Positions 18,842-26,064 of a stretch of 42,238 nucleotides of DNA are shown piece after piece (positions within the stretch are counted from its first letter, which is position 1; each line of letters begins with the position of its first letter). A model generated the notes under the pieces. The model searched no databases. It was not told the DNA's origin and saw only the letters and a program-made list of their open reading frames with translations. The translations under genes and the position numbers were made by a program. The stretch lies in assembly GCF_013179505.1 (NCBI RefSeq), contig NZ_JABMCX010000002.1, positions 1 to 42,238 of the forward strand, written 5' to 3'. This stretch comes from Paenarthrobacter sp. CM16. GTDB lineage: Bacteria; Actinomycetota; Actinomycetes; Actinomycetales; Micrococcaceae.

Positions 18842-19441
18842 TCAGGCCCAAACTCCGGACGAACCGCGGCGATGACTGTCCAGAAGGTGGGTGTCGATGA
18901 TGCCGACTGCTTCCATGAGGGCGTACATCGTGGTGGGTCCAACGAAAGCGAAGCCCTTCTTCCGCAGTGCCTTGGAGAGCGCGATCGACTCAGGGGACGT
19001 TGTGGGGATGTCAGCAAAGGTGCGTGGAGCCGGGGTTGCTTCCGGCTGAAAAGACCAGACGAAGTCAACCAGGCCACCTTCTTCGCGCAGGGCAATGGTG
19101 GCCTTGGCATTGGTGATGGCCGCGCGGATCTTGAGACGGTTCCGGACGATGCCGGCATCCAGCATGAGCCGTTCGACGTCCTCTTCCGTGAAGGCGGCAA
19201 CACTCTCCGGATGGAAGTCCAGGAAGGCGGCCCGGAATGCCTCCCGTTTCCTCAGGATGGTGGCCCAGGACAGACCTGCTTGAAACGCCTCGAGGCTGAT
19301 GCGTTCATACATGCCCTGCTCATCGCGGACAGGCATACCCCACTCGTGATCGTAGTAAGCCTGCATGAGAGGGTCTGAAGCTGCCCACACAGGGCGGGCG
19401 AGGCCGTCTTCACCAATGATGGTTCCGTTGTCCGGGCTCAT
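18842..19441 (-). CDS. tag: DNA-3-methyladenine glycosylase I (Tag-like), altered zinc site
   Basis: A 199-residue helix-hairpin-helix glycosylase expected to remove 3-methyladenine from DNA. It keeps LEAFQAGLSW (with the conserved Glu), DAGIVRNRLKI, DFVWSF and GFAFVGPTTMYALMEAVGI. Aligned by eye with E. coli Tag, zinc ligands Cys4, His17 and Cys179 are replaced by Pro17, Tyr30 and Ser189; only His185 (E. coli His175) remains. So the zinc clasp is probably absent, while the substrate pocket looks intact. The ATG at 19441 follows GGAGGAG. The gene is 91 bases after alkB on the same strand and may belong to the alkylation-repair operon. Confidence 0.88.
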   Translation of the reverse strand: MSPDNGTIIGEDGLARPVWAASDPLMQAYYDHEWGMPVRDEQGMYERISLEAFQAGLSWATILRKREAFRAAFLDFHPESVAAFTEEDVERLMLDAGIVRNRLKIRAAITNAKATIALREEGGLVDFVWSFQPEATPAPRTFADIPTTSPESIALSKALRKKGFAFVGPTTMYALMEAVGIIDTHLLDSHRRGSSGVWA

Positions 19442-19532
19442 GCATGCTCCTCCGCGGCCAGGGTTGGTGGACCCAGGCCAGTTGTTGTGGCTTCCGGGGA
19501 TATTCTGCCGTGCGGCCCTGACATTCAGGGTC

Positions 19533-20249
19533 CTAGGACAACCCGGTGACCCTCATGGTGATGTTGATTCTGCCGTGCGTGAGGCCACAATCCGTCGGAG
19601 CCGTTCCAGGAAGGACTTTGGGAATGCCGTGATAGGCAAACCTGGAGGGCCCACCGAAGACGAACAGGTCTCCGGAGCGGAGCTCCACGTCCGTATACGG
19701 CTTGGTCCGGGTCTCGGTGTTGCCGAACCGGAAAAGGCAGGACTCCCCGATGCTGAGGGACACTACCGGGGCGGTGGAGCGTTCGTCCTTATCCTGATGC
19801 ATACCCATCGCCGCGCCGTCGTCGTAGAAGTTCACCAGCGCGGCGTCGGGCGTGTAGTCCTCGGCGGGATCCGCCAAAGTCCCGTCAACGACGCCTACGG
19901 AGCTGTATGCGTCCGCAACAGCCTTCCGCCCCAAACGAACCATCCAGTCGGGGAAGTCGAGTACAGGACGGCCGTTGACGTCGGTAGCTTCCCGCGTGTA
20001 CTTGTACGGCTGCCAATGCCAGCCAAGGCACACGGTACGCACTGACATCCGGCGCCCGCCCGGAAGGGTTGCCGCCCGCAAAGGAACCGGACCCTGGGTC
20101 CATTCGCCGAAGCGTCCCACAATCCACCGCTGCTGTTCCGAAGTGAGCCAGCCCGGAACATGAACCGCACCTGGCGCAATCAGCCGGGGTTCGGCGTCGT
20201 ACGCTTCCGGTTGCACCAACTCCAACGGGAACAGGGCGTCCTCGCTCAC
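19533..20249 (-). CDS. alkB: AlkB-type 2-oxoglutarate/Fe(II) dioxygenase
   Basis: A 238-residue oxidative demethylase expected to repair 1-methyladenine and 3-methylcytosine in DNA or RNA. Iron ligands are His151 and Asp153 in MHQDKDE and His207 in FAYHGIP; the 2-oxoglutarate-binding arginines are Arg227 and Arg233 in HGRINITMR. The GTG at 20249 is chosen because it overlaps the preceding methyltransferase stop as GTGA and has GGAGG 7 bases upstream; a longer frame lies inside that gene. It is the last tightly coupled gene of the ogt-sigma-ogt-alkB unit. Confidence 0.92.
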   Translation of the reverse strand: MSEDALFPLELVQPEAYDAEPRLIAPGAVHVPGWLTSEQQRWIVGRFGEWTQGPVPLRAATLPGGRRMSVRTVCLGWHWQPYKYTREATDVNGRPVLDFPDWMVRLGRKAVADAYSSVGVVDGTLADPAEDYTPDAALVNFYDDGAAMGMHQDKDERSTAPVVSLSIGESCLFRFGNTETRTKPYTDVELRSGDLFVFGGPSRFAYHGIPKVLPGTAPTDCGLTHGRINITMRVTGLS

Positions 20250-20875
20250 GCCGCTGCCTCCAAGGTCAGCAGCGCAAGTTTGGCCTCCGGCCCCCCGAGG
20301 TAACCGCCAAAGCTGCCATCCGACTTCACAACTCGATGACACGGGAGGATGACGGGAAGCGGATTGGTGGCGCAGGCTGTTCCGACAGCCCTGACAGCAT
20401 GGGGGCTGCCCGCGGCCAAAGCAACTTCCGCGTAGCTTTCCGTGCGGCCGTAGGCGATGCGAGGCAGGTGCTGCAGAACGCTCAGCCTGAACCCGCGTGT
20501 GAGGCGGAAGTCCACTATGAGATCGAACTCCGTCCGCGTGCCGCCAAAATACTCCTCGAGTTGCCGCGCAGCATCATCCAACCGTGCCGGGGCCTCGAGG
20601 ATGCGGGGGCTGATGGTCTGGGACAGGCGCTGCAGGACCTCGGCATGGTTCTCCACCTCAAAGGCCACCCGGACTATTCCGCGGTCAGTGGCAGCCAACA
20701 GGAGCTTGCCCACAGGCGAGTCCACCACTCTGTAGGCAACGTCCAAGGTGTGGGTCAGCTGGGCGTCGCGGGCAAGCCGGGCACGAAGGCTCGCAAGCGC
20801 GGGTTCCAGGCCGGCGTCCAGGGGCTCCAGGAGCGACAGCACGTCCACATGGTCAGGGCTTGATTCAAGGGTCAT
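20246..20875 (-). CDS. Methylated-DNA--protein-cysteine methyltransferase with N-terminal extension
   Basis: A 209-residue suicide repair protein that takes a methyl group from O6-methylguanine onto Cys179 in LPCHRVV. The helix-turn-helix region (TESYAEVALAAGSPHAVRAVGTACATNP) and GGYLGG after the active site are typical. Compared with the 169-residue paralogue two genes upstream, it has about 45 extra N-terminal residues (LLEPLDAGLEPALASLRARL and on) predicted helical. Its ATG overlaps the sigma factor stop as ATGA. A gene in this place is often a sigma-factor partner, so a sensor or anti-sigma role for the extension is possible but unproven. It could also serve only in repair. Confidence 0.9.
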   Translation of the reverse strand: MTLESSPDHVDVLSLLEPLDAGLEPALASLRARLARDAQLTHTLDVAYRVVDSPVGKLLLAATDRGIVRVAFEVENHAEVLQRLSQTISPRILEAPARLDDAARQLEEYFGGTRTEFDLIVDFRLTRGFRLSVLQHLPRIAYGRTESYAEVALAAGSPHAVRAVGTACATNPLPVILPCHRVVKSDGSFGGYLGGPEAKLALLTLEAAA

Positions 20876-21420
20876 CGGATTTCTCCCTTCGGAAGTGAAT
20901 GTGCCAGTTCGGGCCCATCAACCAACGCCGACGGACCAGCCAGTGCGCTGCGGAGGGCCTTGACGCCGTCCGCCCCGGCGCGTCGTGCAGCCTCGGGAGT
21001 GCCTCCCAGCATTACGGCTATGTCCTTATAGGGAAGTCCAGCCAGATAGTGGTACGCCACGGCTTGCCGTTGCTTCGGTGGAAGGTGGGTCACTGCGTCC
21101 AGCAACTCGGTGTGGTCCTCACCCGGAAGGCCAAGGTTGGAAGCATGCTCCGGCGGGGAATCCATCGGCAGGGCCCGGCGACTGCCGGCACGCAGGTGGT
21201 CGATGCATTTCCGGTGTGCGATGGTGACCAACCACGCCTGAACGTTGGCCTCCTGTGGAAGGTCCGGATACGCCTGGAGGGCCGCGAGGAAGGTATCGGA
21301 CCAGGCGTCGTCAGCGTCGTGCACGCCCAAGACCGCCCGGCACACCCGCAGCACAGTGGCGCCCTGTTCATCCACCACCAACTCGAAAGGCTTTTTGCTG
21401 ACCGCCTGCCGCTTACCCAT
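20872..21420 (-). CDS. Sigma-70 family (ECF-like) RNA polymerase sigma factor
   Basis: A 182-residue two-domain sigma factor. The region 2 part includes VLRVCRAVLGVHDADDAWSDTFLAAL and WLVTIAHRKCIDHLRAGSRR; region 4 is LPPKQRQAVAYHYLAGLPYKDIAVMLGGTPEAARRAGADGVKALRSAL, with a helix-turn-helix. It lies between two methyltransferase genes and overlaps both by 4 bases (ATGA each side), so all are translated from one message. No zinc-type anti-sigma gene is adjacent. The context suggests it directs transcription of the repair genes, probably its own operon, after alkylation damage; this is inference. Confidence 0.85.
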   Translation of the reverse strand: MGKRQAVSKKPFELVVDEQGATVLRVCRAVLGVHDADDAWSDTFLAALQAYPDLPQEANVQAWLVTIAHRKCIDHLRAGSRRALPMDSPPEHASNLGLPGEDHTELLDAVTHLPPKQRQAVAYHYLAGLPYKDIAVMLGGTPEAARRAGADGVKALRSALAGPSALVDGPELAHSLPKGEIR

Positions 21421-21929
21421 CAGAAGAGCTTTCCTTCTTTCACACTCACCGGTTCTTCCAGTTCAAGAAGGAAGCGCTTGTTCGGCAGCCCGCCCGCGTA
21501 CCCCGTCAGTTGACCCTTGCGCCCCACCACGCGGTGGCACGGAATGATGATGCTGATGGGATTGCGACCGACCGCGGAGCCCACGGCCTGCGCCAAGTGG
21601 GGATCGCCCAATTCAGAGGCCAACTCGCCGTAGCTGACGGTTTCTCCGAAAGGGATATTTTGAAGCCGGGTCCAGACTTTCTCCTGGAACGGGTTCCCGC
21701 GTGCCTCGTGCGGGACATCGAAAGCAGTGCGGTGGCCACCAAGATACTCATCAAGTTCGCGCCGGGTGTTGGCGAACACGGGATCATCAAGCCCCGCGGG
21801 GGTCCCGAAGTAGTCGGGTGGAGGCATATGCCAGTGGCCCTCGTAGAAGATACCCGTCAAAAATTCCCCGCGGGCAGTCAGCGTCAACTGCCCCAACGGG
21901 GAATCCATGATGGTGTGCCGGATGCTCAT
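21420..21929 (-). CDS. ogt: Methylated-DNA--protein-cysteine methyltransferase
   Basis: A 169-residue O6-alkylguanine-DNA alkyltransferase of usual length. It begins MDSPLGQLTLTA, with NPFQEKVWTRLQNIPFGETVSYGELA and the active-site Cys131 in IPCHRVVG, followed by LTGYAGGLPNKRFLLELE. It is the first gene of the minus-strand repair unit. The ATG at 21929 has no clear Shine-Dalgarno, consistent with the short leader predicted from the promoter at 21951-21975. Its stop overlaps the start of the sigma factor gene. Confidence 0.94.
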   Translation of the reverse strand: MSIRHTIMDSPLGQLTLTARGEFLTGIFYEGHWHMPPPDYFGTPAGLDDPVFANTRRELDEYLGGHRTAFDVPHEARGNPFQEKVWTRLQNIPFGETVSYGELASELGDPHLAQAVGSAVGRNPISIIIPCHRVVGRKGQLTGYAGGLPNKRFLLELEEPVSVKEGKLF

Positions 21930-21950
21930 ATCTTGTAGACGTCCACGGCC

Positions 21951-21975
21951 ACGGAGATGTGAGGTGCGGGTTTCC
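21951..21975 (-). promoter_or_regulatory. ECF-type promoter candidate of the alkylation-repair operon
   Basis: On the minus strand GGAAAC (21975 to 21970) and CGT (21953 to 21951) are separated by 16 bases, the spacing of ECF sigma promoters. The -35 starts at the last base of the crgA stop codon and the -10 lies about 20 bases before the ogt ATG. It would suit the sigma factor encoded in the operon, but the match is to a short consensus. Confidence 0.45.
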
Positions 21976-22229
21976 TACGAGCGCCAGCGCGTGGTCATCA
22001 GGAAGCCCACAATGGCAATGCCGAAGCCGGCAACAATGTTCCAGGAAGCCCAGTCGCGGACAGGGAACTGCCCCTCGGTGATGTAAAAGGTGATGATCCA
22101 GATGAGTCCGAGGATCATCAGTCCAAACATGACTGCTTTGTACCAAACAGGGTTCGGCTTGTACTGCTGCGCTGCGGAAGCCTGCTGGTCCTGACGGGCA
22201 GGCCGCTTGCGGGGCTTGGACTCGGGCAC
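21975..22229 (-). CDS. crgA: Cell division protein CrgA
   Basis: An 84-residue actinobacterial septation protein that, in relatives, interacts with FtsZ, FtsQ and cell-wall enzymes. A basic, Gln-rich N-terminus (about 25 residues) leads to YKPNPVWYKAVMFGLM and two membrane helices (about 31-48 and 60-79) ending TTRWRS. The GTG start has AAGGAGG 5 bases upstream. It is divergent from the sortase gene. The crgA - sortase-like - pabA/trpG - pknB order matches other actinobacteria. Confidence 0.95.
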   Translation of the reverse strand: MPESKPRKRPARQDQQASAAQQYKPNPVWYKAVMFGLMILGLIWIITFYITEGQFPVRDWASWNIVAGFGIAIVGFLMTTRWRS

Positions 22230-22401
22230 GGATCCTCCTTGGCTGTACGTGGTACCCGTTCCAGCCAGCCTTGATATCCTGCAGGAAGGAAAAATTCCAG
22301 CGGTTAACGGCCACGCGGCGTTCCGGGTTGGTTCTAGCTGTCAAGTCTAGCCGCAACTCGGGGTCCGCCCGCCGCGCCCGCGCCCGATCCGAGGAGACGC
22401 T

Positions 22402-23214
22402 GTGGCGCATCAGCAGACGACGACGGCTTCCGCCGTGCCGTCCAGGCGCCGGGGGCAGGAACAAGTTCCCCGCAGGCCTCTCCGTGCCTCGGACGTCATC
22501 CGAAAAATCAGCCAGGTGCTGGGTGAACTCCTCATCACCGGCGGTGTTGTGCTGTTGCTCTTTGTGGGCTGGCAATTGTGGTGGACCAACGTTGAGGCGG
22601 ACGCCAAACAGACCGAAGCCATACAAAACTTCGCCGGGCAACTCACCAGTCCTGTGATACCGGCAGAGTCCGTGGACCCAACGACGTTCGGGGATCCGGT
22701 AGTGGGGACAGCCCCTGCCAACGGGGAAACGATCGGGATCATGTACATCCCCCGCTTCGGCGCTGACTACACGCGTCCCATTATTGAGGGCACCGGCGCC
22801 GACGTCCTGGACACGCTGGGCCTGGGGCACTACGGAAGCACCAGCATGCCGGGTGCCGTGGGCAATTTTGCGGTGGCCGGCCACCGGCAAACGCACGGAG
22901 CAGTTCTCGACAGCATCCACACGCTGGTCCCCGGGGACAAGATCTACGTCCAGACTGCCGACGGGTTCTACACCTACGTCTTCCGCAACAACCAGATCGT
23001 GCTCCCCAACCGCACTGATGTGCTGTTGCCTGTGCCAACCCAGCAAGGCGTTGCGCCGGAGGAAAGAATCCTGACAATGACCAGTTGCAACCCGCGCTTC
23101 GGGTCACAGGAACGCATCATCGCCTACTCCGTCATGGAGGGGTGGCAACCGGCCTCGGCAGGACCGCCGTCGGACATTGCCGCCCAAGTAGCCAAGGCGC
23201 AAGGAAAGGGGTAA
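22402..23214 (+). CDS. Class E sortase
   Basis: A 270-residue membrane-anchored cysteine transpeptidase that attaches surface proteins to the cell wall. After a basic N-terminus one membrane helix spans about 43-62. The catalytic domain has MYIPRFGADYTRPIIEG, the His in NFAVAGHR, and the Cys in LTMTSCNPRFGSQERII, with the downstream Arg. Actinobacterial sortases of this group usually recognise LAXTG motifs, but no substrate with such a tail is in the window. The GTG follows GAGGAG at 22391-22396. A small membrane protein and pabA follow almost without gaps. Confidence 0.92.
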   Translation: MAHQQTTTASAVPSRRRGQEQVPRRPLRASDVIRKISQVLGELLITGGVVLLLFVGWQLWWTNVEADAKQTEAIQNFAGQLTSPVIPAESVDPTTFGDPVVGTAPANGETIGIMYIPRFGADYTRPIIEGTGADVLDTLGLGHYGSTSMPGAVGNFAVAGHRQTHGAVLDSIHTLVPGDKIYVQTADGFYTYVFRNNQIVLPNRTDVLLPVPTQQGVAPEERILTMTSCNPRFGSQERIIAYSVMEGWQPASAGPPSDIAAQVAKAQGKG

Positions 23215-23217
23215 CGG

Positions 23218-23388
23218 ATGTACGCGTGGATATTCCGCAACCTGCCAGGACCCGTCTGGGTGCGGATCCTGACCTGTTTGGTACTGGTGGCAGCGGCCCT
23301 GGTACTGATGGTCCAGTTCCTTTTTCCCTGGTTCTCCCAATTCACCACTTTGACTGACTCAACGATTGGTTTAGTGCAGCAGCCATGA
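23218..23388 (+). CDS. Small single-pass membrane protein
   Basis: A 56-residue protein starting 3 bases after the sortase stop, with AAAGGGG just upstream, and overlapping the pabA start as ATGA. It has a short polar N-terminus (MYAWIFRNLPGPVWVR), one hydrophobic helix (about 17-38) and a polar tail ending GLVQQP. It has no recognised family. The tight linkage on both sides strongly supports translation; it may work with the sortase or only couple pabA translation. Confidence 0.75.
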   Translation: MYAWIFRNLPGPVWVRILTCLVLVAAALVLMVQFLFPWFSQFTTLTDSTIGLVQQP

Positions 23389-24026
23389 GCACAACAAAAA
23401 TTCTTGTAGTAGATAACTACGACAGCTTCGTTTACACCTTGGTGGGGTACCTCCAGGAGCTCGGCGCGGAGACCACCGTGGTCCGCAACGACGACGTGAC
23501 ACTCGCCGAGGCCATTGAGCTCGCAGCAACGCGCGACGGCGTCCTCATCTCGCCGGGTCCGGGCACCCCTGCTGAAGCCGGCGTCTGCATCGAGCTCATC
23601 AAGTGGTGCGGTGATAACAACAAGCCGATGTTCGGCGTCTGTCTCGGCCACCAGGCACTGGCCGAAGCCTACGGCGGGGTTGTGACCCACGCGCCTGAAC
23701 TCATGCACGGCAAGACGTCCCCTGTTCAACACGAAGGCAAGAGTGTTTTCGCCGGACTCCCCTCGCCCGTCACGGCAACGCGGTACCACTCACTCGCTGC
23801 GGTTCGCGACTCAATCCCGGACGTCCTGGAGATCACCGCCGAAACCACCAACGGCGTAGTGATGGGCCTTCAGCACAAGACCGCACCTCTCTGCGGAGTC
23901 CAGTTCCACCCGGAATCGGTCCTCACGGAAGGCGGCTACCAGATGCTCGGCAACTGGTTGGAGTCCTTGGGCATGACCGGAGCGGCCGAACGCGCCTCCA
24001 AGCTGAGCCCGCTGATCAAGCAATAG
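23385..24026 (+). CDS. pabA: Glutamine amidotransferase, aminodeoxychorismate/anthranilate synthase component II
   Basis: A 213-residue class I amidotransferase that supplies ammonia from glutamine to a chorismate-using partner, for folate (p-aminobenzoate) or tryptophan synthesis. The nucleophile Cys is in FGVCLGHQALAEAYGG and the His/Glu pair in QFHPESV; the N-terminus ILVVDNYDSFVYTL is typical. The partner (PabB or TrpE) is not nearby, so the pathway cannot be fixed; the M. tuberculosis gene in this place is called trpG. The start overlaps the preceding gene and lacks its own clear ribosome site. Confidence 0.92.
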   Translation: MSTTKILVVDNYDSFVYTLVGYLQELGAETTVVRNDDVTLAEAIELAATRDGVLISPGPGTPAEAGVCIELIKWCGDNNKPMFGVCLGHQALAEAYGGVVTHAPELMHGKTSPVQHEGKSVFAGLPSPVTATRYHSLAAVRDSIPDVLEITAETTNGVVMGLQHKTAPLCGVQFHPESVLTEGGYQMLGNWLESLGMTGAAERASKLSPLIKQ

Positions 24027-24037
24027 GTGGCGGGGCT

Positions 24038-24061
24038 GCGGCGGTCGGCAGCGACCGCCGC
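24038..24061. terminator. Strong hairpin between convergent pabA and pknB
   Basis: GCGGCGGTCG (24038-24047) and CGACCGCCGC (24052-24061) form a perfect 10-bp GC-rich stem with a GCAG loop in the gap between two facing genes. No T tract follows. Confidence 0.55.
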
Positions 24062-24134
24062 CCTCCGCGTGCCAGCTCGTTCCTCGCTTTGATGCACGCT
24101 TCCGGGCGCCGGCCCGCTGCCTTCGGTGATCCAG

Positions 24135-26006
24135 CTATTTCTTGGTGGCCGTCGGTTTGGGGCTCGGCTTGTCCGTCTCCGTGGGGGTTGGAGTGGGGGT
24201 CGGCGTCGGGGTGACGGGGGCTTTGGCGACTGTCAGTGTGACGGTCTTGCCCTGATCCACCTCGGTGTTAAAGGTCGCGCTCTGTGCCGTGACGGTGCCT
24301 GCAGCGACCTCGGAGTTCTCCTGCTCCACCACCACCATGGGCAGCCCATTGGTCTTGAGGGAAGCTTCAGCTTCGGCCAGCGGCAGTCCAATCAGCTGGG
24401 GCATGAGGACCTTGCCGGAGGAGACCTGAAGTTCCACCTTGGTGCTGATGGCGATCGCCCCGCCGGGAGCCGGCCCGGTGTTGATGACCAGCCCGATGGG
24501 AACGGTAGCGCTGTGGGTCCGGACCGTGACGATGTCGCCGGTGATGCCCAGCCTGCGCAGGGCGTCACGAGCGTCCGCCTCAGTACGGCCCACGATGTCG
24601 GCAGGAATGGTCACGGAGTTTGGACCGCTGGAGATCTTCAAGACAACTTCGGCGTCTTGATCCAGCATGGAACCGGCGGTGGGAGAGGTACCGATGGTCA
24701 TATCCTTGGCCACAGTATCGCTGGCCTCGCGCACGGTCTTGGGCACCAGCTTGGCTGAATACAGTTCCTGGATGGCCTGGGATTCGGACATATTGGCCAC
24801 CACGGGGACAGCGATCTTGGCCGGGGGCGGTGGCTGCGTGTTCATGAGGTTGTAGAGCCAGAACCCGCCTCCCGCCAATACAAGGAGCGTGAAGATCACC
24901 AGGGTGGCGATCCAGGTACGACGCCGCTTGTTCTGTACGGCGGTCCGCTCACGTTCCGGTGGGAGGCCCAACGGAAGCGGCTCTTCCGGCTGCTGGTCCA
25001 CCAGCTCGTTCTTGTACTCCGCGTCCTTGAACTGATCAGCAGCAAGGAAACCCACGGCCGTTGAACTGAGGAGCTGGGTAGCAGGGTCTTCTTGATCCAC
25101 GAGGTCGTTCGGATCCGTTGGCGCCTCACTGGCCGGCAGGGCCGGAACTGGAATGCCGTTGCTTGCCGCGCGCAGTGCCCGGCGGAACGAGGCAGCGTCC
25201 TGGAAACGGTCTGTCCGGCTCTTCTGCAGGGCCTTTGCCAGGACCGAGTCGAGGGCCTCTGAAACATCAGGGTTGTGGGCGCTGGGCATGTCAGGGATTT
25301 CACGGACATGCTGATAGGCCACGGAGACCGGGCTGTCGCCCACAAAAGGCGGCCGGCTGGTCAGCAGTTCGTAGAGAAGGCAACCCGCGGAGTAGAGATC
25401 GCTGCGGGCGTCCACGGTTTCGCCGCGGGCCTGCTCGGGTGAGAGATATTGCGCTGTGCCTACAACGGCTTGTGTCTGGGTCATGGTGGCAGCGGAATCT
25501 GCCATGGCACGTGCAATGCCAAAGTCCATGACTTTGACGTCTCCGGTGTCGGCGCAGACCATGACGTTGGCCGGTTTGATGTCCCTGTGGACAATGCCCG
25601 CACGGTGGCTGTACTCCAGGGCCGCAAGGACGCCGAGGGTAAAGCCGATGGAGTTCTCCACCCCCAGCTCATTGGCCTTGATCATGTCCCGCAGGGTCCG
25701 CCCGGCCACGTACTCCATGACGATGTACGGGACACGGACGTCCTCGCCGGGACCACCTGGGACCGAGTATTCGCCGGTATCAAAGATGGCCACGATGGAC
25801 GGGTGGTTCAACGCCGCCACAGCCTGGGCCTCGCGTTTGAAGCGGGCCTGGAACTGGGGATCGCGGGCAAGGTCTGCACGCAGGACCTTGACCGCGATGG
25901 TCCGTCCCAGCAAAGTATCCGTTCCGCGGTATACGTCCGCCATCCCGCCACGACCGATCAGATCACCGAGTTCGTAGCGGTCATTGAGGATGCGCTGAGA
26001 AGACAC
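24135..26006 (-). CDS. pknB: Serine/threonine protein kinase PknB with PASTA domains
   Basis: A 623-residue receptor kinase that senses peptidoglycan fragments and phosphorylates growth and division proteins. The kinase domain (about 8-275) has the glycine loop IGRGGMADVY, Lys40, HRDIKPANV (Asp142) and DFG (161-163). Activation-loop Thr176 and Thr178 in MTQTQAVVGT match the PknB autophosphorylation sites. A membrane helix (about 364-385) leads to three PASTA units outside, then a Thr/Pro-rich tail. The GTG at 26006 is preferred over an ATG at 26054 because AGGAG lies 9 bases upstream and it gives MSSQRILNDRYEL, close to the usual N-terminus. It ends the minus-strand operon. Confidence 0.93.
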   Translation of the reverse strand: MSSQRILNDRYELGDLIGRGGMADVYRGTDTLLGRTIAVKVLRADLARDPQFQARFKREAQAVAALNHPSIVAIFDTGEYSVPGGPGEDVRVPYIVMEYVAGRTLRDMIKANELGVENSIGFTLGVLAALEYSHRAGIVHRDIKPANVMVCADTGDVKVMDFGIARAMADSAATMTQTQAVVGTAQYLSPEQARGETVDARSDLYSAGCLLYELLTSRPPFVGDSPVSVAYQHVREIPDMPSAHNPDVSEALDSVLAKALQKSRTDRFQDAASFRRALRAASNGIPVPALPASEAPTDPNDLVDQEDPATQLLSSTAVGFLAADQFKDAEYKNELVDQQPEEPLPLGLPPERERTAVQNKRRRTWIATLVIFTLLVLAGGGFWLYNLMNTQPPPPAKIAVPVVANMSESQAIQELYSAKLVPKTVREASDTVAKDMTIGTSPTAGSMLDQDAEVVLKISSGPNSVTIPADIVGRTEADARDALRRLGITGDIVTVRTHSATVPIGLVINTGPAPGGAIAISTKVELQVSSGKVLMPQLIGLPLAEAEASLKTNGLPMVVVEQENSEVAAGTVTAQSATFNTEVDQGKTVTLTVAKAPVTPTPTPTPTPTETDKPSPKPTATKK

Positions 26007-26064
26007 AGGTGTGCTCTCCTCTCGATGCGCGGGACCTTGGCGTGGCGTAGACATGGGAACTCAG

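Noticed and set aside
18626-19378. A 250-codon plus-strand frame across the DnaA-box region and tag
   Set aside because: Its start lies among DnaA boxes and the rest is antisense to tag, so it is not a gene.
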